This document shows positions 10,695-22,607 of a stretch of 64,000 nucleotides of DNA, piece after piece; the stretch's first letter is position 1; every line of letters starts with the position of its first letter. The stretch comes from Lycium barbarum (taxonomy: Eukaryota; Streptophyta; Magnoliopsida; Solanales; Solanaceae). The position numbers were made by a program, and so were the translations under genes. The stretch is taken from contig NC_083341.1 of the NCBI RefSeq assembly GCF_019175385.1, positions 91,228,321 through 91,292,320 on the forward strand, read 5' to 3'. Below the pieces are notes generated by a model. The model did no database searches, was not told the DNA's origin, and saw only the letters and a program-made list of their open reading frames with translations.

Positions 10695-12317
10695 TTGGCT
10701 AATCTTGGGGTTCGTCTGGCCGATTCTGGCGGTACACGGATTTCTGTTCGAGGGATTTTTGAATCATCTATTAAGGAAGATATCAGGCGGCATCAATATG
10801 AAGATCCTATTTTAGCTCGGTACAGAGACACAGCCTATGATAAGGAGAAGACTCCGTTCGAGTTTACACCAGACAGAACCTTACTATACAGAGGCAGGTT
10901 GTGTGTACCTGATATTGCAGGGCTGCGGCAGCAGGTTATGGGCGAGGCACACTATGCTCGCTATTCTGTTCATCCTGGGTCTATGAAGATGTACCATGAT
11001 CTTAGATGCCTATACTGGTGGGATGGTATGAAACGGGATATCGCAGAGTTCGTCGCTCAGTGCCCAAATTGTCAGCAGGTCAAGATTGAACATCAGAAAC
11101 CGGGTGGACTGTTGCAGGAAATGGAAATTCCGACGTGGAAGTGGGAGATCATTAATATGGACTTCATTACGGGTTTGCCTCGCACTCCACGGAAGTATGA
11201 TTCCATCTGGGTTATTGTTGATAGGCTGACAAAATCAGCCCATTTTCTCCCCGTCAGAACTAGTTACTCCGCTGAGGATTATGCCAGGCTTTATATTAAA
11301 GAAATTGTGCGACTTCATGGAGTTCCTATATCTATTATCACTGACAGAGGTGCTCAGTTCACAGCGAACTTCTGGAGATCTTTTCAGGAAGGATTAGGGA
11401 CTCAGCTGAGCCTGAGCACAGCTTTCCATCCTCAGAGTGACGGACAGGCCGAGCGCACTATCCAGACGCTTGAAGATATGTTGCGGGCCTGTGTTATTGA
11501 TTTCAGAGGTAGCTGGGAGGATCACTTGCCATTGATTGAATTTTCTTATAATAACAGCTACCATTCCAGCATCCAGATGGCTCCGTACGAGGCTTTGTAT
11601 GGCAGGAAATGCAGGTCACCTATCGGCTGGTTTGATATTGGCGAGACAGAATTAATTGGCCCAGATATGATCCAGCAGGCAGTTGATAAGGTGAAACTTA
11701 TCCGGGAGCGACTATTGGCAGCCCAGAGTCGACAGAAATCATACGCTGATAAACGGCGTCGTCCTTTGGAATTCCAGGTTGGTGATTGGGTATTCCTGAA
11801 GGTATCGCCTATGAAAGGCGTGATGCGGTTCGGCAGGAAGGGTAAGCTCAGTCCGCGTTATATTGGGCCTTATCAGATTATTAGAAAAATTGGAAATGTC
11901 GCCTATGAGTTAGACCTGCCATCAGATTTGGAAGCGGTACATCCGGTATTCCATGTGTCTATGCTCCGCAAATGCATTGGTGATCCCTCCAGAATATTTC
12001 CTGCGGATGATATTCAGGTGACGGAGCAGTTATCTTACGAGGAGCAGCCCGTAGCCATTTTGGACCGCCAGGTAAGAAAGCTCCGGAACAAGGATGTAGC
12101 CTCTGTTAAGGTGCTGTGGCGGAACAATAATATGGAGGAAATGACCTGGGAAGCCGAAGAGGAAATGAAGATGAAGTATCCTCATTTGTTCTGTATGCCT
12201 ACAGGTAATCTTGAATCCCTGCTTAAATTTCATTTCTATATCAATTGTATGTCATACGTACTGTCTATAAACATAAACTCCCCCAAAGTATTTTTAGACC
12301 CTATAAGCTTAATTTAA
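10695..12317 (+). pseudogene. Element A integrase with GPY/F and chromodomain
   Basis: Same frame as the preceding segment, 540 codons from the first Met. It has an HHCC zinc-binding region (H86, H93, C123, C126), a DDE core with D156 (INMDF), D217 (ITDRG) and E253 (GQAER) in D-35-E spacing, and a GPY/F region around residues 391-420 (IGPYQ, HPVFHVS). A chromodomain-like tail follows (about 452-499, AILDRQVRKL to KYPHLF), typical of chromoviruses of the Tekay/Del type, which it would direct to heterochromatin. This is the best preserved reading frame in the window. The stop TAA at 12315-12317 overlaps the palindrome before the PPT. Confidence 0.92.
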
Positions 12318-12335
12318 CATTCGAGGACGAATGTT
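12316..12335 (+). other. Perfect palindrome before the PPT of element A
   Basis: AACATTCG-AGGA-CGAATGTT, an 8-bp perfect stem with a 4-base loop. The identical 20 bases recur at 25043-25062 (B), 46146-46165 (D) and, as reverse complement, at 57167-57186 (F). Confidence 0.8.
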
Positions 12336-12337
12336 CT

Positions 12338-12351
12338 AAAGGGGGGGAGGA
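12338..12351 (+). other. Polypurine tract of element A
   Basis: AAAGGGGGGGAGGA runs directly up to the TG of the 3' LTR at 12352. It would prime plus-strand DNA synthesis. Confidence 0.9.
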
Positions 12352-15300
12352 TGTTATATCCCGTGTTTTCGCATGATTGGAAAATTTGAAATATATTGGA
12401 TTCTTGAGAAATAAGGTCAAATTTGATTTTTATTGAACGTAAGAGTTGTGCATGAAAGAATAGAGTCATGGAAGTGTGGGACAAGACTAAGGGCAATTTT
12501 GGAATTTCGGAAATTAGTTTCGAGAATTACAAAACGTGGACTACAAGTCATTGGGCCACAAAAAAAAAATTGGAAGGAACATTTTAGGCCCAATGCATGG
12601 TGTGGCCGGCCATGGTGTGGCCCAAGCCCACAAATTGTATTAAATTTCCATGTGTTAAATTATCATAAGGGATATTATTATATATATAGTCATCTTTATC
12701 CATTAGATGACTTAGAATAGAAATCAAGAACAAGAGCAAGAAAAGAGGAGCTCTCGGGTTGGCCATAGAGAAATTAGCTATCAAAAACCTTGTTCTAAAA
12801 ATTTTTCCCTTGTTGGATTTCCACTAATTCAAGGTCTCTTTGTAACTTGGTATAGTTGGTTTGGAGGAAGGAGGTCTTGATTCTCCAAAGTGATCATTCA
12901 TTCAAGTGAAGAAGACTAGTGGAGAAGGTGAGAATTTATCCCTTATCTTTGTGTTATTAAGTCTTGTTTGTGTTGTAGTATGTAGAAATGTGTTGATTGT
13001 ATGGAAAAATGAAAGTTTGCAAAGTGGGTTTGGAATATGGGGTTGTAGCCGTGAGGTATATGTGTGGTATACATGTATGAGTGAATTTTATGTTATATTC
13101 TAGTTATGGTTATGATGAAATGCATATTAGAATTGGAAGTTGAATGAATTTAGTTGAAGTTGATAAAATGGGCATATGGCCGTATGGTATGTGGACTTGG
13201 AATGCAAATGAATTGAGTTGTTTAGTGTGTTATTGTGATGCTTTCAATGTAAATGAAGATGGGATAATATGAGTTTGTATTGAAATGGAATGTAGAAACT
13301 TATGTCGTTTTAGTATGATTTTCCGACATTAGGAAAATGAAGCTATTTGGTTGTTAGTTGTGTTGATCATTGATGAATTTGGAAGTTGGAAACATGTTAT
13401 CAATATGTATGCCAAAGATTTGATGTTTTGAACAAGTTATGACTTTGGCGGAAAGTTGTATATTATGTATATCGTGTGTATAACTTGAGGAAACGATATG
13501 AGATATTTCAAAAACTATATTGTGATGATCTTGATTGATAATGAATGTGAAATCATCAATATTAGTTTGAAGATTTAGGTTGGGGTGAAGGTTATATCAT
13601 GTTGTTAAAAAGATGGCTAGTTGAAGGATATTGTGTTTCTAATGGTTGTTGTTGATGTTGATGTTGTTGTTTGGGTTGTTGTTGATGGTTTTTAGCCGAG
13701 TTGAATTCTCGGGGGTGCTATATGTATAGGGGAAGTGCTGCCGAAATTTCGGTAGACAAATATGCCTTAAGTTGAAATTATGGTATTCATAACTTACAAT
13801 TGGTAAATGTGACCATTTGCAGATTTTTGACGAAACGGGAAGTGAGCTTGGATAGACTTAAAAAGCTCAAAAGGTATGTAAAGCTACCCCGATTCTTCTC
13901 TTGGCATGCCTTAAGTGTGTTAGGGCCGGATTCGGGCCTCGGAAGACTTTCTGGCCATCGGAATCCGCAAGTGAAAATTTCATCTTTTCCTTCAGTAGAA
14001 TTGAGCCATCTTGGTATGCTTTTCCTGAGATTATGCAAATTTGCTCTAAATTACTTGGAAAGCTATAGAATGTCCGTAGAACCTTTTTAGGTGACCCCAT
14101 AAGCTTAGAGGGCATAATTTGAGCCCGCCGCCTTGTTTGTCCCGAGGCGGGCCCGCTATTCCCGATTTTGCCCTTAATGTACTTAAGTCTTCTTTTCGAG
14201 CGATTTTTGAAAGAAACGTTTTGACTACCATTTTAATTACCTAACAAATATTGTTTTAAATATTCCATTATGTCCGATAAATTATTTTGGCACTCGGAAC
14301 GATTTCAGAAAGGTTATATTTCTGTAATTTATTATGATATCCGAAACGCGTTTATTATGATCCCGTCCGACTTCATTGGATTGGTTTGCCTTCAATATGC
14401 CTCATTGAGTCTATGAAAACAATTGTGGTATTTTAATTGCATTAGTCTCTCACTACTCCATTCGTGGATGCCCCAATGTTTCCCACACTGAGCCCGGGCC
14501 AGGATATGTTGTCAAGCGTGATCCTTTGCATTGTTCGCCGTGCCTCGATGTGAGGGGGCAGGTATACGCGTACATGGGTTTGTGGAGTATGCTGTGTCAT
14601 GTACGCTTGTTCTGATATGATTTGTTATGGCCATCTGATATGACATATTATGTTACGGGGTTATGCCCCTATTCTGATTCTTCTGTGTTGTGGCACCAGC
14701 GTCGGGAGGGTGGCCACGTTTTGTCTGCCGAGTCCCTTGGTAGGGGCCGGATTTGATATGACATATGTTTATGTATACACTCTGCATGTTTTGAAAATAT
14801 GTATCTGATACTTCGGGTCTTCTGTTTACTTTCTGTACGTTCTGTACCAGTTATGATTTTGTTTCTGTAATTCAGGCTTTACATATTCAGTACATATTTC
14901 GTACTGACCCCCTTTCTTCGGGGGCTGCGTTTTCATGCCGCGCAGGTACCAACGACAGGTTTGCGGATCCGTCCGTCTAGGATATCTTTTCTGCCATTTG
15001 GAGCGCTCTTTTATTCAGAGCCATCTTTTGGTACAGTCTGTCACTTCTATATATGCATATTCTCGTTCATGGGTACGGCGGAGCCCTGTCCCGCCATATG
15101 AGTCTGTTGGTCTGTTTAGAGGTCTGTAGACATGTTTGTGGGTTGGGGTCTTTCTGTACAGACGTGTGCATATGTTGTGTTTGGGCGATCCCATTCGCCG
15201 CGGCGGCCGATCCGCATATATTTAAATGTTGCTCTGTTGCCCCTGTGTGGCCTTTGTTGGTATTTTCTGCGTGCAGGGTATTTGGGATAGTCCGTAAAAC

Positions 15301-15419
15301 AAAGGAGACTCTGCCAAAATTTATCTGGAAATTAGATAAAATTTGAGATAGCTTTTGATAAATGTGTTTGGGTGCCCAGATCGGGCACTAGTCACGGCCT
15401 ACGGGGTTGGGTCGTGACA
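12352..15419 (+). mobile_element. 3' LTR of element A (LTR A3)
   Basis: Complete 3068-bp LTR, TGTTATATCC...GTCGTGACA, followed by TSD TGTGC at 15420-15424, the same five bases as at 2480-2484. It holds a TATA-like run (about 12671-12690), a donor-like AAG/GTGAG at 12928 and the two-hairpin module at 14887-14925. The antisense and sense reading frames inside it, also present in A1, are not genes. Confidence 0.93.
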
Positions 15420-15704
15420 TGTGCATACTACACATTCCAGTTCTCCAGAGCTCCCAATCTCATATAACAGAACAAATGTATCAAAACTTACCTCCTTCCG
15501 TCGTATGTAAGGCTTATATAAGGAATTTCATTTTCCTATGACTTGGCTCTATCACACGATCTAAGACAGAAAAAAAAGGTCAACAATCCCTAGATGCCCC
15601 GCAGCCTCCTGTTTATAAATGTGGCGCGCTTCACACCATAAACAGGACTCTACCGGACACGACTTTGCAGACAACCCCTAGGACAACCTGCTCTGATACC
15701 ACTT
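15420..15704 (-). mobile_element. Element C interior, PBS-proximal part
   Basis: The first 285 bases of C downstream of its PBS, ending where element A inserted (TSD TGTGC at 15420-15424). PBS TGGTATCAGAGC is at 15690-15701 on the minus strand and the leader hairpin at 15610-15644. No gag start is present. Confidence 0.85.
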
Positions 15705-16872
15705 TGTCACACCCTAACCTTACTAGGGTGTGATGGGCACCCGACCCTTACCTAGAGCCGAGCGAACCCTCTGACTCTTATTACGCACATAATATCTTTG
15801 AGCTCTTAAATCAAATACAATAAAATACATAGTAAAACTTTCGGAAATATCCTTTTTCTTTGTTCTCAAACCAAACAAAATTTGTAATCATGTAGAACTT
15901 ATATCATAACACAAAATGACACATCGGCTGATGGAGCCGCTTACAGAACTGACAACCAATACCCACGACGCTGTCTGCAAAGTCTCTAACATTAATCAGA
16001 CATCGTAGCACACATACTCTGACTCGGCAGCACTCCAGGAACAAGTGGAGCCTGCCAACTCCGCCGGAACATCTTCTATAACAGCTTCAGCTCATCTGGG
16101 TGTACCTGCGCGGCATGAAACGAAGCCCCCAAAGAAAGGGGGTCAGTACGGAATATGTACTGAGTATGTAAGGCATGAACAGTGAAATAAGGCAATAATG
16201 AAAAGAAAGACATCAATATGAAACGTCATAACCAAGCTGTCAAGTATAAAGAGAATAAGCCAAACTGCCTTACTCTTACTCATCCTCGTACCATATATGC
16301 AAAGTGTATAAGCTGCCCGTCCAAATAGGAACGGTGTATAAACTTCCCGTCCATATAGGATCAGCGTGTAAGCCCGCGTCCGGGGTATAAGCTGCCCACT
16401 ATAGTGGTGTATATAACTGCCCGCCCATACAGGTGCGGTGTAATACTATCATCATATGTTTAACGTAGAACATGCACAAAGACACAAGGATGACTATACT
16501 TTATCGGGGTGACATAAGGTCGGTAACCTCCGAATATATTATGGAAGACTCGATGGACAAGTATACTTATCGACACCTGAAGGCTCAGAAACACGTTTCG
16601 GGTCAATCCGATTTAGTATAAGGAAGTTATGAGAGTTTGAAGTACAACACCTCCTACGAACGTTTCAGAAGCTATTTTTGGAAAATCAAAGCAATAACCA
16701 TATCAAGTACCTTTCGAATATCGCTATGAATCAAATTAACATAGAACTTTTGGAACCACATACTTGTATCAAGACATGACAAAATAGTTCTTCGGAAGTC
16801 AAAAACATTTGCCATCCTAGTGGCTCTAAGAATAGGAATTTCTTTAAAATCATACATATACGTCATTTGCTC
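15705..16872 (-). mobile_element. Element C 5' LTR, PBS-side part
   Basis: On the minus strand this is the 3' portion of a roughly 2.69 kb LTR ending ...GTGTGACA. The other part is 28085-29603; element B separates them with TSD TGCTC at 16868-16872 and 28080-28084. The two-hairpin module is at 16125-16163. The LTR resembles solo LTR L (51729-54482), so both belong to one family. Confidence 0.9.
16306..16442 (-). repeat. Minisatellite in element C LTR
   Basis: About four degenerate units of roughly 35 bp built on GGTGTATAA..CTGCCCG.CCATA. Comparable arrays occupy a similar place in LTRs F, H, I and L. Confidence 0.7.
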
Positions 16873-18784
16873 TGTTATGGCTCGTATTTTTGCACATTCG
16901 AAAATTTTTAAATAATTGTGACTTGTATGAAATAAGGCAATATTGTGATTTAGTTGATATGTATATGTTGTTCATGAAAAATATTGACGCGGAAACATCG
17001 GGGAAGGCTAAGGGCAAAAATTGGAATTTCGGAAGTTGGTCTCGTGAATTATAAAATAAGATCCATCATTATTGGGCTTAGAAAAAGAATAAGAGAATTA
17101 AGGCCCATTTTAGGGGCTTGGCCGGCCATGGTCCAAGAATAATAGCCCAAGCCCATACTTTTATTTAATTAAAGACTAAATAAATAAAAGGGGCCTTCAT
17201 CATTTTATCAAGAAGCTTCAAGAAAAATCAAACAAAAGAGAGAGTGAGAGTTGAAGGCCATTCGGCCGAACCTCAACAGAAAAAAAAAATCTATTCCATC
17301 AACTTTGATTCTAAAAATCTCTTTCTTCTTGGATTCTTGATAAGTGCAAGACTCTCTTCGACGTGATACAATTAGTTAAGCGAAAGAACTACGTTTGCGG
17401 CAAGTTGAAATTTGAAGAAAAAGGTAAGAATTTCATTCTTTTGTGTTATGGAATAAGTGTATATGTTATAATGATTGGAATTGGATGAGAATTATGGAAT
17501 TGTGGTGTGTGTGCATAGCCGTGTATGTGTGTGAGTAGGTGCATGGCCGTGTGCCATGGTGATGATGGAAAGAGATGGATTAAATTCTATTTAGCTCGTT
17601 AGTTGCGTCGTTGTGGCATTTGTAACGTAAATAAGGGCTTAATGAATCGAGTCGGCATTGAAAATGGTTGTATGTTGTTATGGGAAATTATGTCCTTCTA
17701 ATTAGTTTTTATGTAACTATGGAAATAGAAAATCTAAAATGTGGATTATGGTTGTTGTTAATGAATTTGGAAGAAAACAATGCGATTTTATTGTTTTGTC
17801 GCATTTGTAGAAATTTTGGATAGAATATGGAATTGTCGAGATTGTTTGAATCCTTGAGTATTGCTTGAAACTCTATTGAGTTATGTTTAAATAATCTTGA
17901 GTTAGTCAATGAATATGGAAAATGTTGATAATAGTTTGATAATGTGAAGTTGGAACGGAAATGTTACATTATGTAGAAAGTAAGAATAATCATGTTAGAG
18001 TGTGTCTTGTTGTGATTCTTGATGTTGTTGGCATTATTGTGGGTGTTGTTGTTGATATTATGCCCGAGTAAATTCTCGGGGATGTTGAATTTATAGGGGA
18101 AATGCTGCCGAAATTTCGGTAGACAAATATGAATTTTAGATTGAAATTCTAAAAGCGCATAACTCATATTTGGCAACTATGGCCAATTGTAGATTTTGGT
18201 GGAAACGGGAGTTGAGCTCGGACGAGCGTAGGACGCGAATAAGGTATGTAAAGCCCCACCTTTCCTTCGTTTGGCATGTCCTAGGTGTACTAGGTTTGAA
18301 TTTGAGCTTCGGGGAATATTCTGTTCATAGAAATCCGAATTTACTTTTAGCACTATCGCATTCAGTATAATTGAATTAGAACTTTGACATTTTGTTGGAA
18401 AGAATGTTCAAACGTTCGTAACTTTCATAAACATGACCGAACCACCCCTAAGCTTTCATGGATAACTCCATAAGGTCTAATGTTTGTAAATTTCGTATGC
18501 CGCCTCGACTTTACCCGAGGTGGGCCCACTAGTACCGAGGCTTTCTTTGTCCGTCTTGTTTAAGCTATTTCTGTATGACATCAAAAAGGGAACTTTTTCC
18601 TATGAAGTTAAGGCTCCATTTGGTTTTCTCCATAAGTTATTTGAAAGCTCCCTAATATGAATAACACTACATTTTCAGGAAATGACCTATGAGGTATTTT
18701 TCGAAAGTTTGTAAATTTAAAAGGCTCACCTCTTTTGTATATTAATTCTGACAGACCCAACACCTACTTTGAGTTTTCTGATAT

Positions 18785-18868
<84 letters not shown>

Positions 18869-19924
18869 TTATTTGTCGAGCCTTGGAATTTAATTGTGTA
18901 TATGCTTATGGTTTCCGCATTACTCTGCTCGTGCCTACTACTATGATATCGTTCGCCGGTTCCCGGGCCGGTTTTGTGATCGTGCGTATTATGACAAATT
19001 CGGCGGTATGATGTGTTACGGTTCCCGAGACCTCGCCATAGGGCCGGGTACCGTTTATGGAGTTATGCTGTGATATGGATTATGATATGCTTTGATGATA
19101 TGATATGTCGTGATGATATGTTATGTTCGGGGTTGTACGGAGATTTGAAACCTTCTGGAGTATGCTGTGTTATGGCACCAGCGTCGGAGTGGTGACCACG
19201 TTCCTGAGCCTTATGCATAATTTTTATTTGCATTATACATACATATATTCTCAGCACGGACTTTGATGTACTGACTCGGTATTTACTCCCTGTATTCTTT
19301 TATGTCAGCTATGGTTTGGATTTCAGTACTCTATGCTTTATATACTCAGTACATCTTTCGTACTGACCCCCTTTCTTCGGGGGCTGCGTTTCATGCCCGC
19401 AGGTACAGACATACGTGCAGGAGACCCGCCAGTGTAGGCTACATATTCTGCTATCTTGGATTGCTCCCTTTGATCCGGAGCTCATCTTTTGGTATATATA
19501 TCTTTGTACATATGCATCTGTATATTCGACTATTTGGGGTACGGCGGGGCCCTGTCTCGTCATATGTTTTCGTTTTTGGTTTGTAGAGGCCTATAGTCAT
19601 ATATGTGGGTCGTGGGTCCTATGTGTGTTCGTTTTGTTTCTTATTTTCATCTTATTGCGGTCCCGTCTGTTATGGCGGCCATAATGGCCCATATGTTTGT
19701 ATATATATATATATATATGTTCGGCGATGTGTATTCCGCCGCCCCTTTTTACTTTGATATGATATTTTGTATGCGCGACCGCTTAAGATAGTATTCGTTT
19801 TCACTTCTGTTTACATGGTGAATATGATATCTGAACTAAGCTGAAATATGACGATTTGGGATGAAAGTCTGTTTGGGTGTCCAAATAGGGCACCAGTCGC
19901 AGCCCACGGGGCTGGGTCGTGACA
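16873..19924 (+). mobile_element. 5' LTR of element B
   Basis: 3052 bp, TGTTATGGCTC...GTCGTGACA. Left TSD TGCTC. It contains GGCCGGCCATGG near 17121, a TATA-like AAATAAATAAAAGG near 17178, a consensus splice donor AAAAAG/GTAAGAAT at 17424, a long AT repeat (18788-18864) and the two-hairpin module (19346-19384). It is longer than the 3' LTR mainly because of the AT repeat. Confidence 0.95.
18788..18864. repeat. (AT)n microsatellite in element B 5' LTR
   Basis: Nearly 80 bases of pure AT dinucleotide. The 3' LTR has only a short AT run followed by a short GT run at about 26995-27026, so the tract changed after insertion. Confidence 0.95.
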
Positions 19925-19928
19925 AAAG

Positions 19929-19940
19929 TGGTATCAGAGC
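19929..19940 (+). other. Primer-binding site of element B
   Basis: TGGTATCAGAGC, four bases after the LTR end; initiator tRNA-Met type. The leader hairpin follows at 19984-20019. Confidence 0.93.
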
Positions 19941-20128
19941 GATTTGTCGTCGGAATGTCTACAGGCCGTGTCTCGTAGAGTCTTGTTTATCGATGTGTCG
20001 TGCACCACATCTATAAACAGGAGGCTACAGGACATTTAGGGTGTTACCTTTCTTTGACTCTTAGATCGTGCGATAGAGCTGTGCTATTAGGATGACTCTT
20101 TTCTGATTGGCTGTTATGTTTTTCAGTG

Positions 20129-21796
20129 ATGCCTCCGAAGAATGTAACGGCTGCCCAGAAAGGCAAGGCGGTGATGGGAGAGACTAGTCAGGTGCGGAGA
20201 GTTACCCGAGCTCGTGCTCAGGATTTTCCCGATGTTGTGCCCCAGTCGGAGGGTTCTGCTACACCACCGGAGGAGCCTGGAGCAGGTCCATCATTAGCTC
20301 CAGACGCTCCAGCGCCCGAGCCTCCAGCTCCTCAGCCAGGGGCGAAGGATAGGACGTTGAGGGAGGCCGTACAGTTGTTGACGACTTTGGTGGCGGGACA
20401 GGCTCGCAGACGCGGGCTGAGAGGTGATGATGATGATGACAGGCGTGATAGCCTGAGGGTTCGTGATTTTCTGACATGTAGTCCCCCAGAGTTTTTCGGG
20501 TCTAAGCCCGAGGAGGACCCCCACGACTTCATTCGGGGGATGAGGCGCTCATTGGGACTGGTCAGGGCTTCAGAGACCGAGTCCGTTGAGTTAGCCTCGC
20601 ACAGATTACGAGATGTTGCGGCTAATTGGTATGAGTCCTGGGAGCTGTCCAGAGGTGAGGGTGCTCCCCCAGCTACATGGGATGAGTTTGTGGCCACTTT
20701 TCTCCGCCACCTTTTGCCCCCGGAGTTGCGGAGGGCGAGGGTTGACAGATTTTTGCAGCTGCGGCAGAGAGGTCGGAGTGTTCGTGAGTATAATTTGGAG
20801 GTTGATTCCTTGGCTCGATATGCACCTGCTATAGTAGCGGATATGGCCGACCGGATGCACCGGTACGTGATAGGGTTGGACCGCTACCTAGTTGACAGCT
20901 GTATGGCGATGGCATCGCAGACTGACATGGACATCGCCCGATTACATGCCTATGCCCAGGGGATGGAGGATCGGCATAGGGGAGAGCAGCCCAGTAGAGA
21001 TCGAGACAGGAGGCCGCCCAAGAGGGCCAGATCAGCGGGATATTCTGGAGATTTTCGAGGCGGGCAGCCTCAGTCACAGCAGTCAGGCAGATATCCTTCT
21101 CCGTCAGGCCGGGGTACACAGTCCGCCGGTAGACGATTTGATAGTGCAGGACCATCTGGGGCCGGCCAGAGTTCCAGAGCATCAGGTTCGCACATGACCA
21201 GGGGTTCCAGCCAGTCCAGACCACCCAGGCCCCGTTGTTCTTATTGTGGGAAATCACACCCAGGGGAGTGCTACCGAGCTACAGGGGCTTGTTTTTCCTG
21301 CGGCCGTCAGGGCCATGTTATGCGAGATTGTCCGATGGCGAGTGGTTCTGGCAGTACAGTTCAGCCGACGGGATCAGCCGCTGGTTCATCCTCTACTCCC
21401 TCAGCTATGCGCCCTGTAGGGCGGGGTTTATCGGCACCGGCGGGCCGCGGTCGAGGTCGTGGCAGTGTTTCAGATTCTAGCGGTCCTTCGAACCGCATAT
21501 ATGCATTGGCTAGCCGCCAGGACCAGGAGGCGTCGCCAAATGTTGTTACAGGTACATTACTGGTTTTCTCCCGATCTGTATATGCATTGATTGATCCTGG
21601 TTCTACTTTATCATATATCTCCCCGCTCGTTGCTAGTAAAATTGCAATAACACCCGAACCTATAGAACCATTCGAAGTGGCTACACCGGTTGGGGATTTT
21701 ATTATAGCGAGGCAGGTATATAAAGATTGTTCTGTGATTATATGTGATCGTTGCACTAAAGCTGATTTGGTGGAATTAGATATGCTAGAAATTTAA
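20129..21796 (+). pseudogene. Element B gag and protease
   Basis: The start is ATG 20129 (MPPKNVTAAQKGKA), chosen because A and D begin the same way and an acceptor-like CAG sits just before it. It contains a proline/alanine-rich N-terminus, a retrotransposon gag domain (PPEFFGSKPEEDPHDF to SLARYAPA), a basic serine/glycine-rich linker and a zinc knuckle (CFSCGRQGHVMRDC), then retropepsin with DPGST. Near 21790 a single extra A shifts the frame and gives TAA 21794-21796; without it the frame would run on into the next segment. Gag itself is uninterrupted, so a Gag protein could in principle still be made from this copy. Confidence 0.93.
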
Positions 21797-21803
21797 TGTT
21801 ATT

Positions 21804-22607
21804 ATGGGCATGGACTGGTTAGCTTCCTGTTATGCTAATGTTGACTGCCAGAAAAAGGTAGTTCGTTTCCAGTTTCCAGGGGAACCAGTCATAGAATGGG
21901 CAGGAAACACTACATCGCCGAGGGGTAAGTTTATTTCATACCTCAAGGCTAAGAAGATGATTCAGAAAGGCTATATCTATCACTTGGTCCGTGTGCACGA
22001 TACTAAGGCCGAGACACCTAATCTCCAGTCAGTTCCGGTTGTCAATGAATTCCCAGATGAGCTTCCAGGTCTTCCCCCTGAACGGGAGATAGAATTCACG
22101 ATAGATTTGCTGCCAGATACTCAGCCCATATCTATTCCTCCGTACAGAATGGCACCAGCAGAATTGAAAGAATTGAAAGAACAACTGAAAGATCTATTAG
22201 AAAAAGGCTTCATCAGACCCAGCACGTCACCCTGGGGAGCTCCGGTATTGTTTGTAAGAAAGAAAGATGGTTCGCTGCGAATGTGTATTGACTACAGACA
22301 ACTAAATAAGGTGGCTATCAAGAATAAATATCCCTTCCCCCGGATTGATGATTTATTTGATCAGCTGCAGGGTGCTAAACATTTTTCGAAGATAGATTTG
22401 CGCTCGGGCTACCACCAGGTACGGGTACGAGAGGCAGATATTCCGAAGACTGCTTTCAGGACCCGGTACGGGCATTACGAATTCAGAGTGATGTTTTTTG
22501 GGCTGACTAATGCTCCAGTGGTATTCATGGATCTGATGAATCGGGTATTCTGGCCGTTCCTTGATATGTTCGTGATTGTATTTATTGATGATATTTTGGT
22601 CTATTGA
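21804..22607 (+). pseudogene. Element B protease end and RT palm
   Basis: Continues one frame over after the 1-bp insertion. It has the protease tail ([15 protein letters not shown]), the RT fingers with [11 protein letters not shown] and [24 protein letters not shown], and FIDDILVY. It stops at TGA 22605-22607, directly after the catalytic FIDD motif. All three RT Asp residues are present. Confidence 0.93.

Larger units (their letters stand above)
17424..20126 (+). other. Candidate intron from LTR leader to gag (element B)
   Basis: Donor AAAAAG/GTAAGAAT at 17424 lies about 240 bp after a TATA-like run. A candidate acceptor, TTATGTTTTTCAG with CTGAT as possible branch point, ends at 20126, two bases before the gag ATG at 20129. 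Splicing would remove the hairpin module, PBS and leader hairpin. Elements A and D have equivalent sites. Inference from site position only. Confidence 0.45.
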
